Assembly: GCA_013397115.1 (NCBI GenBank)
Contig: VWZW01002673.1
Coordinates: 496,001 to 560,000 of the forward strand
Length of the DNA stretch: 64,000 bases
Source of the DNA: Edolisoma coerulescens
Taxonomy: Eukaryota > Chordata > Aves > Passeriformes > Campephagidae
Reading direction: 5' to 3'
How positions within the stretch are numbered: position 1 is the stretch's first letter; the number at the start of each line of letters is the position of its first letter. A model generated the notes under the pieces. That model searched no databases. It was not told where the DNA came from and saw only the letters and a program-made list of their open reading frames with translations. The position numbers and the translations under genes are program-made. Positions 57,401-62,400 of this stretch are shown piece after piece.

Positions 57401-59424
57401 ACTAGAAAAGATAGCTTTTTGCTCAGCATATCTGCTGCTTGCCCAAACTCACAGTCCTTATCCTTCAGAAAAGACAGGAAGAATGTGCCAGAATTATGCT
57501 GGGTTTATCCCTAAGAATGGTGCTATGTACAGGTTGTTGTTTAACTTCTGCAGTCAGCATCCCTTACAGAATGAAAGTTGTGACACACACGTGTGCAGCT
57601 TCACTCTCTGAAGGCTTTGCACTCCCTACAGTGGTTACAGCAATCACAGGGTATGATTGTTCCATTGCTCCGTAGGGTATGAAAGCCTCCAGTTCAGAAT
57701 TTAATTTGTGGATAATGTGGTTGCTAGAGAATGGAAACTTTTCCAGAAGTTTGTTTATTACTAATAGAACATATGAGTCATAGAGAACACAGAATGACTT
57801 TGACATTGCTGGGAGAGTTTGCAGGCTAATAATTGGAAGCACTCTTCTCAATGCAAACTAAAATAATGAAAATTATTTTGACAGCCTGAAACTAAATGTC
57901 ACCTTTACAAAGATGTTTTCAGAAGAGAGCCACATCCTGAGAATGACTCAGCGAGGGTTGTATCACGGAGATGACAGAAATGTTGAGAAGTACTGCAGAA
58001 CTGAGGCTTCTCATTATTGTTGCTACTGTTACTGATGAAGCAGGAAATTTTGTCCCCCCTTTCCCTAAGCAAATAATAGAAGATGCACTTGTTTTGAGGA
58101 GGGAAAAGAAAAACTTGTACTTAAGTGCTTGCCTAAAGATGTGTTTACTTTGGTCTCATCAATCAGAATTTAAGTTTTTACTGAGTTGAAACCAGTGGCA
58201 GAAAAGTAGGCAACTTTTTTGCAGCTTTCGCAAGAAGAAGGCTTTTCAATGAAGAAATGGTGCTTTTTTGAAATATTTTATCTGTGTAAAACCCAGTTGC
58301 TTTTAACAGATTTTTATATCATTAATAAATCATAATGTATAGAAATGTGATCTTTGAGATTATATTCAGTGAGCACTTACAATATATAAACTAATCTGAA
58401 AACAATAAAATTATTATTGACATACTTAGTATGTCAATTTGTGTGTGTAAAAGATAAAGCTACAACTGTTGCAAGAAGCTCATGTTGTTGGCTCTTAAAT
58501 TTGGGGATAAATAATCTGCTAGTCCTTGTTTCAAAGAGATGGCAATTGAGAGTGTCCAGAGCAGTAGGTTGAAGCATGCGGTTCTTACCAGAACCTCTCT
58601 GAATAACTGATTGTGCCACATACACATGCATAATTTAATTTAGATCTGCTAAATGCAGTCCAAAGAAAACACTGTGGGTTTTATAATTAGTGGATAAAAT
58701 AAGAAAAGTGAAGATACATCACAAGACCAAGTTTTAATGTCTTCTTTTTTTTTTTAATTTCCATCTTAAATGAAGAATCTAGTAGCAGGAAGGTCCATTC
58801 CGTCAATATGTTCTTAGAGAGTGATCTGCTCTCATTAGAGCTTACAGTAAAAATCTTCCTGACTACTTTTCACATGAAGGATAATTCTGTCCTAGTTAGA
58901 AATTGATTCATCTTGAAATAAGTTGGTTGTGAGCTCCTTCTGAGTTCGAGACAATTGTGTCAGCCATGGGTTTCTGCCTGTATTTCCTCTGGAAAGGAAA
59001 GCAGTTGTGTCAGAACAGCAATGTGGTATTCCTGGATTATCATTTAATCTAGATAAAATTTGTGCTGCTGACAGATATATGAGTACTTAGCTCTGGGTTC
59101 TCCCCTTAATGTTGTTTTATCCTTACAAACTTACCCTGAAAGCTAAAAGTAACTATACACAAATCACAGTGTAGCTTGAAGTGGCAACTTGCAGAAATTT
59201 AAGCAGTGGGCTTTTCAGAACTGTTTTAAAGCAAAGATCAGCATTTGGTTGTGTATAACCTTTCTTCTTTTTTTGTTGAAGATGGGACATGGAACACGGA
59301 ACCTCAGAAGATAGTTAAATTGGGGGTTCTGCCTGTTAGAAGTCTGCTTGTGATGGAGGAGACCATTTGGGCTGCATGTGGTGGACAAATTTTTATAATC
59401 AGCACTGTGACGCATTCCATAGAG
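379..59424 (+). CDS. ARHGEF10: ARHGEF10, Rho guanine nucleotide exchange factor 10 (internal part, 21 exons)
   Basis: This is a Rho-family exchange factor: the family loads GTP onto RhoA/B/C through its DH domain, and ARHGEF10 in mammals is tied to actin control, vesicle traffic and peripheral nerve myelination (established knowledge). Twenty-one exons join in phase to give 895 codons with no stop and no frameshift. Local order: acidic N-terminal region 1-100, charged helix 101-177, linker 178-215, DH about 216-412, PH-like about 429-650, start of a WD40-like propeller 651-895. Recognition rests on near-identity to remembered human ARHGEF10 stretches such as EEMIYDDVENGD, MMKPIQRFPQFILLLQ and FFTPEKSTVMSL. 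ARHGEF10L is the main alternative, but the exon 3 acidic segment fits ARHGEF10. The first base completes a codon from an upstream exon. The human protein is roughly 1340-1370 residues, so about a third lies outside the window. No promoter or start codon is visible here. Confidence 0.96.
459..1554 (+). other. ARHGEF10: ARHGEF10 intron 1 of window
   Basis: This is a 1.1-kb intron. It contains a CR1-type fragment at about 1376-1500, close to the acceptor. An open frame at 492-827 spans the first part but lacks any recognised similarity. Nothing else was seen. Confidence 0.85.
1376..1500 (-). repeat. CR1-type LINE 3' fragment (antisense)
   Basis: A short AGAAT-like repeat is followed by a stretch containing TTTCAGTTGGAGAGGACCTA and CTGCCTGACCATTTCAGGGC, which resembles the complement of avian CR1 3' ends. 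The fragment is diverged and truncated and ends about 55 bp before exon 2. Borders are approximate. Confidence 0.7.
1555..1611 (+). CDS. ARHGEF10: ARHGEF10 exon 2 of window (first IYDDV motif)
   Basis: This short 57-nt exon encodes residues 27-45, including PDEVIYDDVPREDSDSEP, and ends one base into Glu46. The acceptor is a good TTTTAG. The donor, GTTTGA, is poor. Using the next GT seven bases on would break the frame, so the weak donor is the supported one. The exon length is a multiple of three and both flanking phases are equal, so skipping it would keep the frame. Confidence 0.92.
1612..4173 (+). other. ARHGEF10: ARHGEF10 intron 2 of window
   Basis: This is a 2.6-kb AT-rich intron. I saw no recognisable repeat or exon. 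Open frames of 60-117 codons on the minus strand between 3061 and 3778 overlap each other in different frames and look like chance. Confidence 0.8.
4174..4337 (+). CDS. ARHGEF10: ARHGEF10 exon 3 of window (second IYDDV motif, acidic/serine-rich)
   Basis: The acceptor is TTTTTTCAG and the donor GTATGT. It encodes residues 46-100, starting EEMIYDDVENGDD, followed by a Ser/Glu-rich stretch (SSSEFESYEEQSDSE) and ending in NHKRH. It closes in phase 0. The residues are nearly identical to mammalian ARHGEF10, which is the strongest evidence separating this gene from ARHGEF10L. The reading frame happens to stay open past the donor, but the donor is good. Confidence 0.95.
4338..7369 (+). other. ARHGEF10: ARHGEF10 intron 3 of window
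   Basis: This is a 3.0-kb intron. A relatively GC-rich patch at about 4920-5340 and another at about 5740-5960 stand out from the AT-rich background, but I could not assign either to a repeat family. A short 17-bp tandem repeat lies near the 3' end. Confidence 0.8.
7214..7257 (+). repeat. 17-bp tandem repeat, about 2.6 copies
   Basis: The unit TTCCCTCAGTGATAGTT occurs at 7214-7230, again at 7231-7247 with one C-to-T change, and is followed by a partial third copy. It is a simple local duplication in the intron about 110 bp before exon 4. Confidence 0.9.
7370..7486 (+). CDS. ARHGEF10: ARHGEF10 exon 4 of window (charged helix)
   Basis: The exon has 39 codons (residues 101-139), phase 0 at both ends. 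Acceptor ACTGTAG, donor GTAGTG. It begins LSHDLTRLKEHYEKK and ends LKQKHELK. Leu/Val spacing among Lys/Glu suggests an amphipathic or coiled-coil helix (inference). A small 17-bp tandem repeat lies about 110 bp upstream. Confidence 0.94.
7487..8646 (+). other. ARHGEF10: ARHGEF10 intron 4 of window
   Basis: This is a 1.16-kb intron. No repeat family was recognised. Several overlapping open frames on both strands at 7715-8187 conflict with one another and look like chance. Confidence 0.8.
8647..8761 (+). CDS. ARHGEF10: ARHGEF10 exon 5 of window (helix end and basic linker)
   Basis: This exon encodes residues 140-177, MQKLMRAAREGTKDGLEK and then the basic stretch AAVKKGRSFIRTKSF, ending one base into Asp178. 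Acceptor TTACAG, donor GTATAT. It continues the helix of the previous exon and gives a Lys/Arg-rich linker ahead of the DH domain. Confidence 0.94.
8762..11199 (+). other. ARHGEF10: ARHGEF10 intron 5 of window
   Basis: This is a 2.4-kb intron containing an ERVL-like solo LTR at 9086-9665. The remainder, 9666-11199, shows no recognised element. Confidence 0.85.
9086..9665 (+). mobile_element. ERVL-like solo LTR
   Basis: This 580-bp element begins TGTCATGGTGTAACCCCAGC and ends in CAGCACA, the TG...CA ends expected of an LTR. It closely resembles a common avian LTR family whose members start TGTCATGG and carry a GATAAAGACAGTTTAATA segment. A TATA-like TTTATATA lies at 9384-9391, suggesting + orientation. 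The flanks GTTAC (9081-9085) and GTTCC (9666-9670) match at four of five bases, consistent with an old 5-bp target duplication of ERVL type. No internal retroviral coding sequence is present, so it is a solo LTR left by recombination. Confidence 0.85.
11200..11312 (+). CDS. ARHGEF10: ARHGEF10 exon 6 of window (linker before DH)
   Basis: This exon encodes residues 178-215, including LNLFIDVDCMHTEAVMT and PMPEGLSQQQ, ending in phase 0. Acceptor CTTGTAG, donor GTAGTA. The conserved LFIDVDC and PMPEGLSQQQ segments match human ARHGEF10 just before the DH domain. Confidence 0.94.
12470..12860 (+). repeat. CR1-like LINE fragment (sense, ORF2 reverse-transcriptase region)
   Basis: Decayed CR1 coding sequence can be read on the + strand: TTTGCCTCTGGTTTTACTGG, GGACCAGATGGGATG, GACTGGGAAAAAGTG, CACAAGAAGGAGGATT and CCTCAGTCCCAACAAAAGTG appear in the order expected of the CR1 reverse-transcriptase region. 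Frames are broken. It may extend into the GC-rich tract to about 13330. A 210-codon minus-strand frame (12709-13341) is an antisense shadow of it. Confidence 0.7.
13080..13540. other. GC-rich tract in intron 6
   Basis: This block is clearly richer in G+C than its surroundings, with several overlapping chance open frames on both strands. It may be the diverged continuation of the adjoining CR1-like piece, but I cannot show that. No splice-bounded exon is convincing. Confidence 0.5.
14628..14740 (-). repeat. CR1 LINE 3' fragment (antisense)
   Basis: ATTATAGAATATCCTGATTT, GGATCACTGAAGTCCAGCTC and GGTGCCTGAGGGCATTGTTA line up with the complement of the avian CR1 3' end and with the better-preserved copy at 21469. 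The copy is short and diverged; borders are approximate. Confidence 0.8.
15032..15109 (+). CDS. ARHGEF10: ARHGEF10 exon 7 of window (start of DH domain)
   Basis: This exon has 26 codons (residues 216-241), VVRRYILGSVVDSEKNYVDA and onward. It is the first conserved helix of the DH domain, with the Glu in SEKNYV at the position where Dbl-family proteins contact the GTPase switch region (family knowledge). Acceptor TTTCAACAG, donor GTACCT, phase 0 at both ends. Confidence 0.95.
15344..15523 (+). CDS. ARHGEF10: ARHGEF10 exon 8 of window (DH domain)
   Basis: This exon has 60 codons (residues 242-301) from QYEKPLSDMEPKLLSERKLK to MIGDVFVAS, phase 0 at both ends. The acceptor follows a C/T-rich tract ending CCCCCACAG, and the donor is GTAAGC. 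It forms the middle helices of the DH bundle. The intron before it is only 234 bp. Confidence 0.96.
15524..16787 (+). other. ARHGEF10: ARHGEF10 intron 8 of window
   Basis: This is a 1.26-kb intron. The 234-bp intron 7 (15110-15343) precedes exon 8. No repeat or extra exon was recognised. A 118-codon minus-strand frame at 16004-16360 has no recognised similarity. Confidence 0.8.
16788..16904 (+). CDS. ARHGEF10: ARHGEF10 exon 9 of window (DH domain)
   Basis: This exon has 39 codons (residues 302-340): FSKSMVLDAYSEYVNNFSTA to KPAFLDFLK, phase 0 at both ends. Acceptor CTTTTCAG, donor GTTAGT. It matches the DH segment in which human has CATKPAFLEFLK. Confidence 0.95.
16905..18685 (+). other. ARHGEF10: ARHGEF10 intron 9 of window
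   Basis: This is a 1.8-kb intron. It contains one ambiguous base (N at 17978) at the end of a T run. No recognised repeat. It ends in the tandem CAGCAG acceptor. Confidence 0.85.
18686..18778 (+). CDS. ARHGEF10: ARHGEF10 exon 10 of window (DH conserved region 3)
   Basis: This exon has 31 codons (residues 341-371) holding the Dbl hallmark LMMKPIQRFPQFILLLQ, the conserved helix that packs against the GTPase. The donor is GTAAGT. The acceptor is a tandem CAGCAG: I chose the first AG because it reproduces the human length (Gln before xQExSPD). Use of the second would remove one Gln without changing frame. Confidence 0.95.
18779..20171 (+). other. ARHGEF10: ARHGEF10 intron 10 of window
   Basis: This is a 1.4-kb intron in the DH-coding part of the gene. 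I saw no recognised repeat, RNA gene or additional exon. Confidence 0.8.
20172..20342 (+). CDS. ARHGEF10: ARHGEF10 exon 11 of window (end of DH domain)
   Basis: This exon has 57 codons (residues 372-428), DMLKNTNKGHPDRLPLQMAL through the long last DH helix to NERYLNK, phase 0 at both ends. Acceptor CCCCTCAG, donor GTAAGG. It is almost unchanged from human ARHGEF10. Confidence 0.96.
20343..22658 (+). other. ARHGEF10: ARHGEF10 intron 11 of window
   Basis: This is a 2.3-kb intron dominated by an antisense CR1 copy at about 21469-21985. The rest shows nothing recognisable. Confidence 0.85.
21469..21985 (-). repeat. CR1 LINE 3' part (antisense), well preserved
   Basis: It starts CACAGAATCAGCTGAGTTGG followed by GAAAGGACTCATCAGGATCA, the typical complement of an avian CR1 3' end. 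It continues through CCTGTTCCAGTGCCCAACCA, TCTCCAGACTGAACAGACCA and GATGCTGTGCCTGATGCCCC. About 520 bp is preserved, truncated at the CR1 5' side. Its last part overlaps in content with the copy at 28945. Confidence 0.93.
22659..22804 (+). CDS. ARHGEF10: ARHGEF10 exon 12 of window (start of PH-like domain)
   Basis: This exon encodes residues 429-476 plus two bases of Arg477. It starts LLSSGNRYLIRTDDMVETVY and includes the strand pair around RRLFMLNDVLMCATV, typical of the first strands of a PH domain. Acceptor AAATCCAG, donor GTAAGA. The acceptor lacks a strong pyrimidine tract, but the match to human LLSSGSRYLIRSDDM fixes it. Confidence 0.94.
22805..25091 (+). other. ARHGEF10: ARHGEF10 intron 12 of window
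   Basis: This is a 2.3-kb intron splitting the PH-like domain. AT-rich, with no recognised repeat or extra exon. Confidence 0.8.
25092..25267 (+). CDS. ARHGEF10: ARHGEF10 exon 13 of window (PH-like domain, variable loop)
   Basis: This exon completes Arg477 and encodes 478-535 plus one base of Asn536. QRYLLKWSVPLGQVDVIEYG is a clear PH strand block. It is followed by a loop (SSEGQGENCRFPAQHSAE) more diverged from human than the rest. Acceptor TCTTCCAG, donor GTAAGT. The following intron is the largest in the window. Confidence 0.93.
28945..29850 (-). repeat. CR1 LINE fragment (antisense, ORF2 reverse-transcriptase region)
   Basis: It begins with CTGGTGATGCTGTGCCTGAT, shared with the end of the copy at 21469, and extends about 900 bp further into CR1 coding sequence. 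Read on the minus strand near 29550-29580 it gives DKVTQVVGMGKPVDV, a decayed match to the CR1 reverse-transcriptase region. Stops show it is dead. The 3' end of the element is missing here. Confidence 0.9.
32391..32410. repeat. 10-bp direct tandem duplication
   Basis: TGCATAATTT occurs twice back to back. Minor local slippage; no function inferred. Confidence 0.85.
35179..35543 (-). mobile_element. ERVK-like solo LTR
   Basis: This 365-bp element starts TGTTGCTGTTGTACCGGGGA and ends CAGCATCCACA, so it has TG...CA ends. The 6-bp direct repeat CACTAG flanks it exactly (35173-35178 and 35544-35549), the duplication size of ERVK-type (beta-retrovirus-like) elements. On the minus strand TATAAA (35268-35263) precedes AATAAA (35248-35243), giving a minus orientation, opposite to ARHGEF10. 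No internal retroviral genes remain. Confidence 0.9.
36230..36420. other. GC-rich patch in intron 13
   Basis: This short block is rich in CAGC/GCTG triplets inside an AT-rich intron. Overlapping open frames occur on both strands. No repeat family, exon or promoter could be named. It could be part of an unrecognised short element or a regulatory island. Confidence 0.4.
39710..39870. other. GC-rich patch in intron 13
   Basis: This is a 160-bp G+C-rich block with several CG dinucleotides and a CCCGGGC-type core. No splice-bounded exon or known repeat was recognised. Confidence 0.4.
41016..41131 (+). CDS. ARHGEF10: ARHGEF10 exon 14 of window (PH-like domain insertion)
   Basis: This exon completes Asn536 and encodes 537-574: KLYMGPGQLYHDLQNLLHDL and then GQISQLISSLKGNYQ. 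Acceptor TTCATTTTAG, donor GTAATA, ending in phase 0. It matches human KVYMGPGQLYQDLQNLLHDL. It is a helical insertion in the PH-like region. Confidence 0.95.
41132..42566 (+). other. ARHGEF10: ARHGEF10 intron 14 of window
   Basis: This is a 1.4-kb intron. A 132-codon open frame at 41906-42304 on the gene strand lacks convincing exon borders and recognised similarity. Nothing else noted. Confidence 0.8.
42567..42694 (+). CDS. ARHGEF10: ARHGEF10 exon 15 of window (PH-like domain; alternative donor possible)
   Basis: This exon encodes residues 575-616 and two bases of Lys617: NLNQSVAHDWTSGLQKLILK through CRIQLQLPGKQDK. The end was chosen because it restores the human junction DKSGRP with the next exon. 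This donor (ACAA then GTCAGT) is poor. A strong donor (CTTG then GTAAGC) after 42805 lies in the same phase and would add 37 codons. The acceptor is TTTTTTCAG. Confidence 0.93.
42695..43180 (+). other. ARHGEF10: ARHGEF10 intron 15 of window, with a possible 111-nt exon extension
   Basis: This 486-bp intron is measured from the homology-supported donor. Its first 111 nt stay open in frame and end at a strong donor (GTAAGC from 42806); an in-frame TAA follows at 42807-42809. Confidence 0.8.
43181..43281 (+). CDS. ARHGEF10: ARHGEF10 exon 16 of window (end of PH-like domain)
   Basis: This exon completes Lys617 and encodes 618-650 plus one base of Val651: SGRPTFFTAVFNTFTPAIKQ and then SWINNLQMAKLAL. 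Trp639 sits in the C-terminal helix, where PH domains carry their near-invariant Trp. The acceptor follows a long T tract (TTTTGCAG) and the donor is GTAATT. Confidence 0.95.
43282..44210 (+). other. ARHGEF10: ARHGEF10 intron 16 of window
   Basis: This is a 929-bp AT-rich intron between the last PH-like exon and the first propeller exon. No recognised repeat, RNA gene or additional exon. Confidence 0.8.
44211..44332 (+). CDS. ARHGEF10: ARHGEF10 exon 17 of window (propeller start)
   Basis: This exon completes Val651 and encodes 652-691: EDNLLGWFCIEDDGNQIKKE through MPVMMAKQQEFK, ending in phase 0. Acceptor TCCATTGCAG, donor GTGAAT. It begins the C-terminal WD40-like region, which in ARHGEF10 family proteins lacks strict WD signatures. 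Confidence 0.95.
44333..47751 (+). other. ARHGEF10: ARHGEF10 intron 17 of window
   Basis: This is a 3.4-kb intron. It contains one ambiguous base (N at 46358) at the end of a T run. A slightly GC-rich stretch at about 47570-47640 is not assignable. No recognised repeat. Confidence 0.8.
47752..47838 (+). CDS. ARHGEF10: ARHGEF10 exon 18 of window (propeller)
   Basis: This exon has 29 codons (residues 692-720), IECAAYNPEPYLAGEAESDS to HGFLW, phase 0 at both ends. The acceptor is TCTTTGAAG after a C/T-rich tract, and the donor is GTAAGT. It is divergent from human in the acidic loop (human has NNESQPDSFSTA) but identical at its borders. Confidence 0.94.
47839..49178 (+). other. ARHGEF10: ARHGEF10 intron 18 of window
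   Basis: This is a 1.34-kb AT-rich intron with A and T homopolymers (for example near 48306 and 48594). Nothing else recognised. Confidence 0.8.
49179..49402 (+). CDS. ARHGEF10: ARHGEF10 exon 19 of window (propeller, variable loop)
   Basis: This exon encodes residues 721-794 plus two bases of Ser795: IGSCTNQMGQIAIVSFQSSS, then KVIECFNVESRILCM. A charged loop around EEEKLKEQNKAPDSE follows, differing from human, and then VPTICLGMEEG. Acceptor CAATTCAG, donor GTGATT. The blade-like strands are conserved and the loop is free to vary. Confidence 0.95.
49403..50473 (+). other. ARHGEF10: ARHGEF10 intron 19 of window
   Basis: This is a 1.07-kb intron between two propeller exons. No repeat or extra exon seen. 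Confidence 0.8.
50474..50631 (+). CDS. ARHGEF10: ARHGEF10 exon 20 of window (propeller)
   Basis: This exon completes Ser795 and encodes 796-847 plus one base of Asp848: ISIYKSCQGSKKIRLQHFFT, PEKSTVMSL and FAGLVNGNISVY. Acceptor CTTTATAG, donor GTAACA. It matches human ISIYKSSQGSKKVRLQHFFT. The intron after it is 8.65 kb. Confidence 0.95.
55645..55670. repeat. 13-bp tandem duplication
   Basis: TGGCATAACACGG is followed immediately by TGACATAACACGG, a single mismatch. Recent local duplication in the intron. Confidence 0.9.
57166..57182. repeat. A17 homopolymer
   Basis: A run of 17 A follows GATGT. I saw no matching target duplication or upstream gene-like sequence that would make it a retrocopy tail. 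Confidence 0.9.
58416..58438. repeat. perfect inverted repeat, 10-bp arms
   Basis: ATTGACATAC and GTATGTCAAT are exact reverse complements separated by TTA. The structure is short and AT-rich; it has no T run, and a role is not implied. Confidence 0.9.
59282..59424 (+). CDS. ARHGEF10: ARHGEF10 exon 21 of window (propeller; last exon seen)
   Basis: This exon completes Asp848 and encodes 849-895: GTWNTEPQKIVKLGVLPVRS, then MEETIWAACGGQIFIIS and HSIE, ending in phase 0. Acceptor TTGTTGAAG, donor GTAAAC. Human continues with GQLEAHQEEGMV in the next exon. I looked for a counterpart down to 64000 and did not find it, so the gene runs out of the window. Confidence 0.94.
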
Positions 59425-62400
59425 GTAAACGCTTTTAAAAGCATTGCTCACCTATTATGCTACAGGGTATAAGTGGTGAAATTTTAAAGATGAAAATCTG
59501 TTCAAGAAGCATCATGATTCAGGAAGCTTTTTATTGAATACGGTCTCAGTTCTGTTAAATCCCACTCCCTTAGTTTGTAATTCTGCTGTTGTGTTCCCTG
59601 CTTATGTCTCATGAGACCTTGCTTCCATTTACCCACTGGTTTCCATAGGGTGCTTGGAAATGATAGAGTATTTGGGGGAAGAGATTTTCTTAAAAATGAA
59701 ATCTGAGGTAAGGCAGCAGAGAAGTGGGTGCCTATAGGAATTCATTTAAATTGCAGAAGAAGGTTTAATTAGGAGACTGCCTCTGTATAGTTAGATATTA
59801 CTTGTACCTTGTGATAATTTCATAATGTATTTTTTCAGAGTTTTGCTTCTCAGTGGCCTACAAAAACTTAATTTGCATAAGAGCAGTTTCTGATGAATAG
59901 TACACAGAAGCCGTGTGTTCTGGAATGAGAGAAGAGTGTTAAGGATTCAAACTCACATTTGTTTTCCAGAAAATGCTAAGACCTTATTTCTGTCAAAATT
60001 ACAGCTTTCACCAAAAGAGCATCTTAGCCATCCAAAGTTAAGAGTTGATGAAACATTAGGAGTTCAACCTCTCCTTCAGCCTACAATAGAGTGTCACTGA
60101 ATTGCATGTTTACAGCCATGAAGTTCTTTCAAACAGGAGTCATGATGAGCTCACAGCCTCCTTCTTTGTGCGCTTTGTTGCTGCTTTTTTTTTCATTGAT
60201 GATCGTATTTTCTCCTAACAATTGTCTGTTTGGTACAATTGATTCTGTGAGTCACTGTCATGGGTTTGCAGCGAAATAACTAACATCCTAATTTCCTCTG
60301 TCTTTTTCTGTGTTTTCTGAGTGATTTTTTTCATCTGATAAGATGCTTGGATCGTATATTTCCCTACTTTGCTTTTCTTTAAGGTTTGTTTTGTTGGTAG
60401 TTTGAATGGTAAGATTAGGGAAAGATTTTGGAAGAGTGATTTGGATAAGTGCTTGAAATGGGCTTTCATTACTTTCACAGCCTCTAGGACACATGGTTAC
60501 TGTTCTACAGACTTTGGTGACAAATCTCTCAGATTCTCACCAGGAAAACAGTAAGAAATGACAGCCAGATTGTTCCTGTGTGGGGCTGGATATGTACAGA
60601 CAGATCTCTGTAAATAAGTTTGGCAATTCTGGCCTAAATCTGTAACAAAGCTCTCCCTAAATCAGGTGGTATGGCTGTAGTTTGGGCTATGCTGGGCTGT
60701 TTTGGCAGAGGAGAACAAACCCAGAGTTAAACAAGCTTTGAGGATTGAAGAATGTTTAAAGCATACTCTGTTAATAGTACAATACAATATCATGGACTGC
60801 AGTGTTGAAAACAGAAGTTTGGAGAAATAAAATAATAAGTACTCTACCAATATCTCTCAGACATGGCAGTTTCATTTTTCAGCTGTTATTACAGATTTTC
60901 CTACAAAAGCATCACAGGAGGTTTCTTTGCATTTCTCAGTTAAGCGATCTGTTGTATTCAGAGGTCAGGTTGTTATAGGTCCATTGCACACACAATGAGT
61001 GCTGCAGCAAAGAACATTTAAGAAATGGTCCAAATGGGTTGAGTAGTATTTTTTCAGTATCAATAATTTTGTTCAAGAACATGATGATTTTCTGTATGTC
61101 TGGCTGAGGGTCATCTTTTTTCACACAAATACCCATGGCATAGCATGTCATCATCCTTATAGAACTGTGAGCAAGTGATGATTTTGTGTTGCCTCTTTAT
61201 GGGTCTTAAGACATACTGATCTTTTTCTCATCGTCTCACCAGACTAAACAGGTCACTAATGTTTTCAGTGTTGCTGCCTACTTAATGACCTGACTTGTTA
61301 TGATAACTTCCAAAAGTGATCTGCTATGTTGTCCTTACCATGTCCACTGGCAATATTGTTTCAATATTATATGATGCATGAGGCAATTTAAACTCTGTCT
61401 ATATCAAATATTTTAACATCTGAGCTGCCTCTTCTTTCTTGTGAAGAGCAGAAGCTTTGCTCTGTGAGGGGAAGCAGCAGCAAGGAAATGTTTCTTCTCC
61501 CTCTGTGCTCTCTCTTGTTGAGAGTTAGTAGTAATGATTTGACTCAAGATCTTTTGCATAAACTTAATCTTCGCTCTATCAGCAGGAATCCAGGTGTTGC
61601 ACAGGGGTCAACTGTTACTCTTCCCTCTTTCCTGAACTCCTTTATATCTCCATATACTTAATATGGAGATAGTCCATATATAATGCAGTGCAGCTGCTTG
61701 CTAGTTCATTGCTACTGTCGTGCACACATGCTGTGCTCTGCATCGTGTATGTTATCAGTAAAGGCACCTGACAAGATTTTAAGGCTATATTTTTGCAAGC
61801 CCATGAGCATATTCAAGACTATTTTGTAAACTTGTGCTTTTGAGGCACTCTTTTCCTCACAGGTATCTCATATTTAACTGTCTGTGCATTTGCTAAGTGC
61901 AAAATACGTTATCCTTGAAGACAATTTCATTCCATGCCTCATTGCTTTGCTAAGATTTTTATTTAAGATTTTTTCTTTATTTAGTAAATGAGCAGGTTTG
62001 GCATTTGTGTATTGGATTTGGATATTACTCACTTCTCCTGCTTTTTTTCCCCCTCTGATGTGGGTAAGACTCTCAGTTCACTTGTTGTAATGATATGTTA
62101 CTGTAATAGAATGTTTTAGGTAATGTCTTTTATTGGCACAGTGCCCCAAACTGGCACAATGCCTTAAGATCCTTGGAAGGGCACATGTGAGTAATGCATC
62201 AATTGCTGTTATATATTAACTATGTACTCTGATCCTCTTTCTGTGAAGAAGAAATTTGTCACTTAGTTTTGACCCTAGTTCTGACAGTTGTATTGCTGTT
62301 GGGTACAGACCTACATCCGATAATGGTCTGTGCCTGTAGTTCCTTGTACTCTGCAAAGGTAGTTTGTGCTTGTTTAAAAACTTCAAAAAATGCCAGAGTA

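Larger units (their letters stand above)
50632..59281 (+). other. ARHGEF10: ARHGEF10 intron 20 of window (8.65 kb)
   Basis: This long intron has no recognised interspersed repeat. It contains a 13-bp tandem duplication (55645-55670), a 17-A run (57166-57182), a perfect 10-bp-arm hairpin (58416-58438) and several minus-strand open frames. One of these (57568-57857) has splice-like borders, which I treat only as a lead. Confidence 0.8.

Noticed and set aside
58591..58654. Possible minus-strand exon (acceptor-like TTTAG/CAG, donor GTAAGA) that might join the frame at 57857
   Set aside because: Its only open frame ends in a phase that gives an immediate stop when joined to the 57857 candidate, so the two do not form one coding sequence.
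60936..61154. 72-codon minus-strand frame with protein-like composition
   Set aside because: No convincing donor at its end and no recognised family; equally protein-like frames occur on the opposite strand nearby (for example 57971-58189), so composition alone is not evidence.
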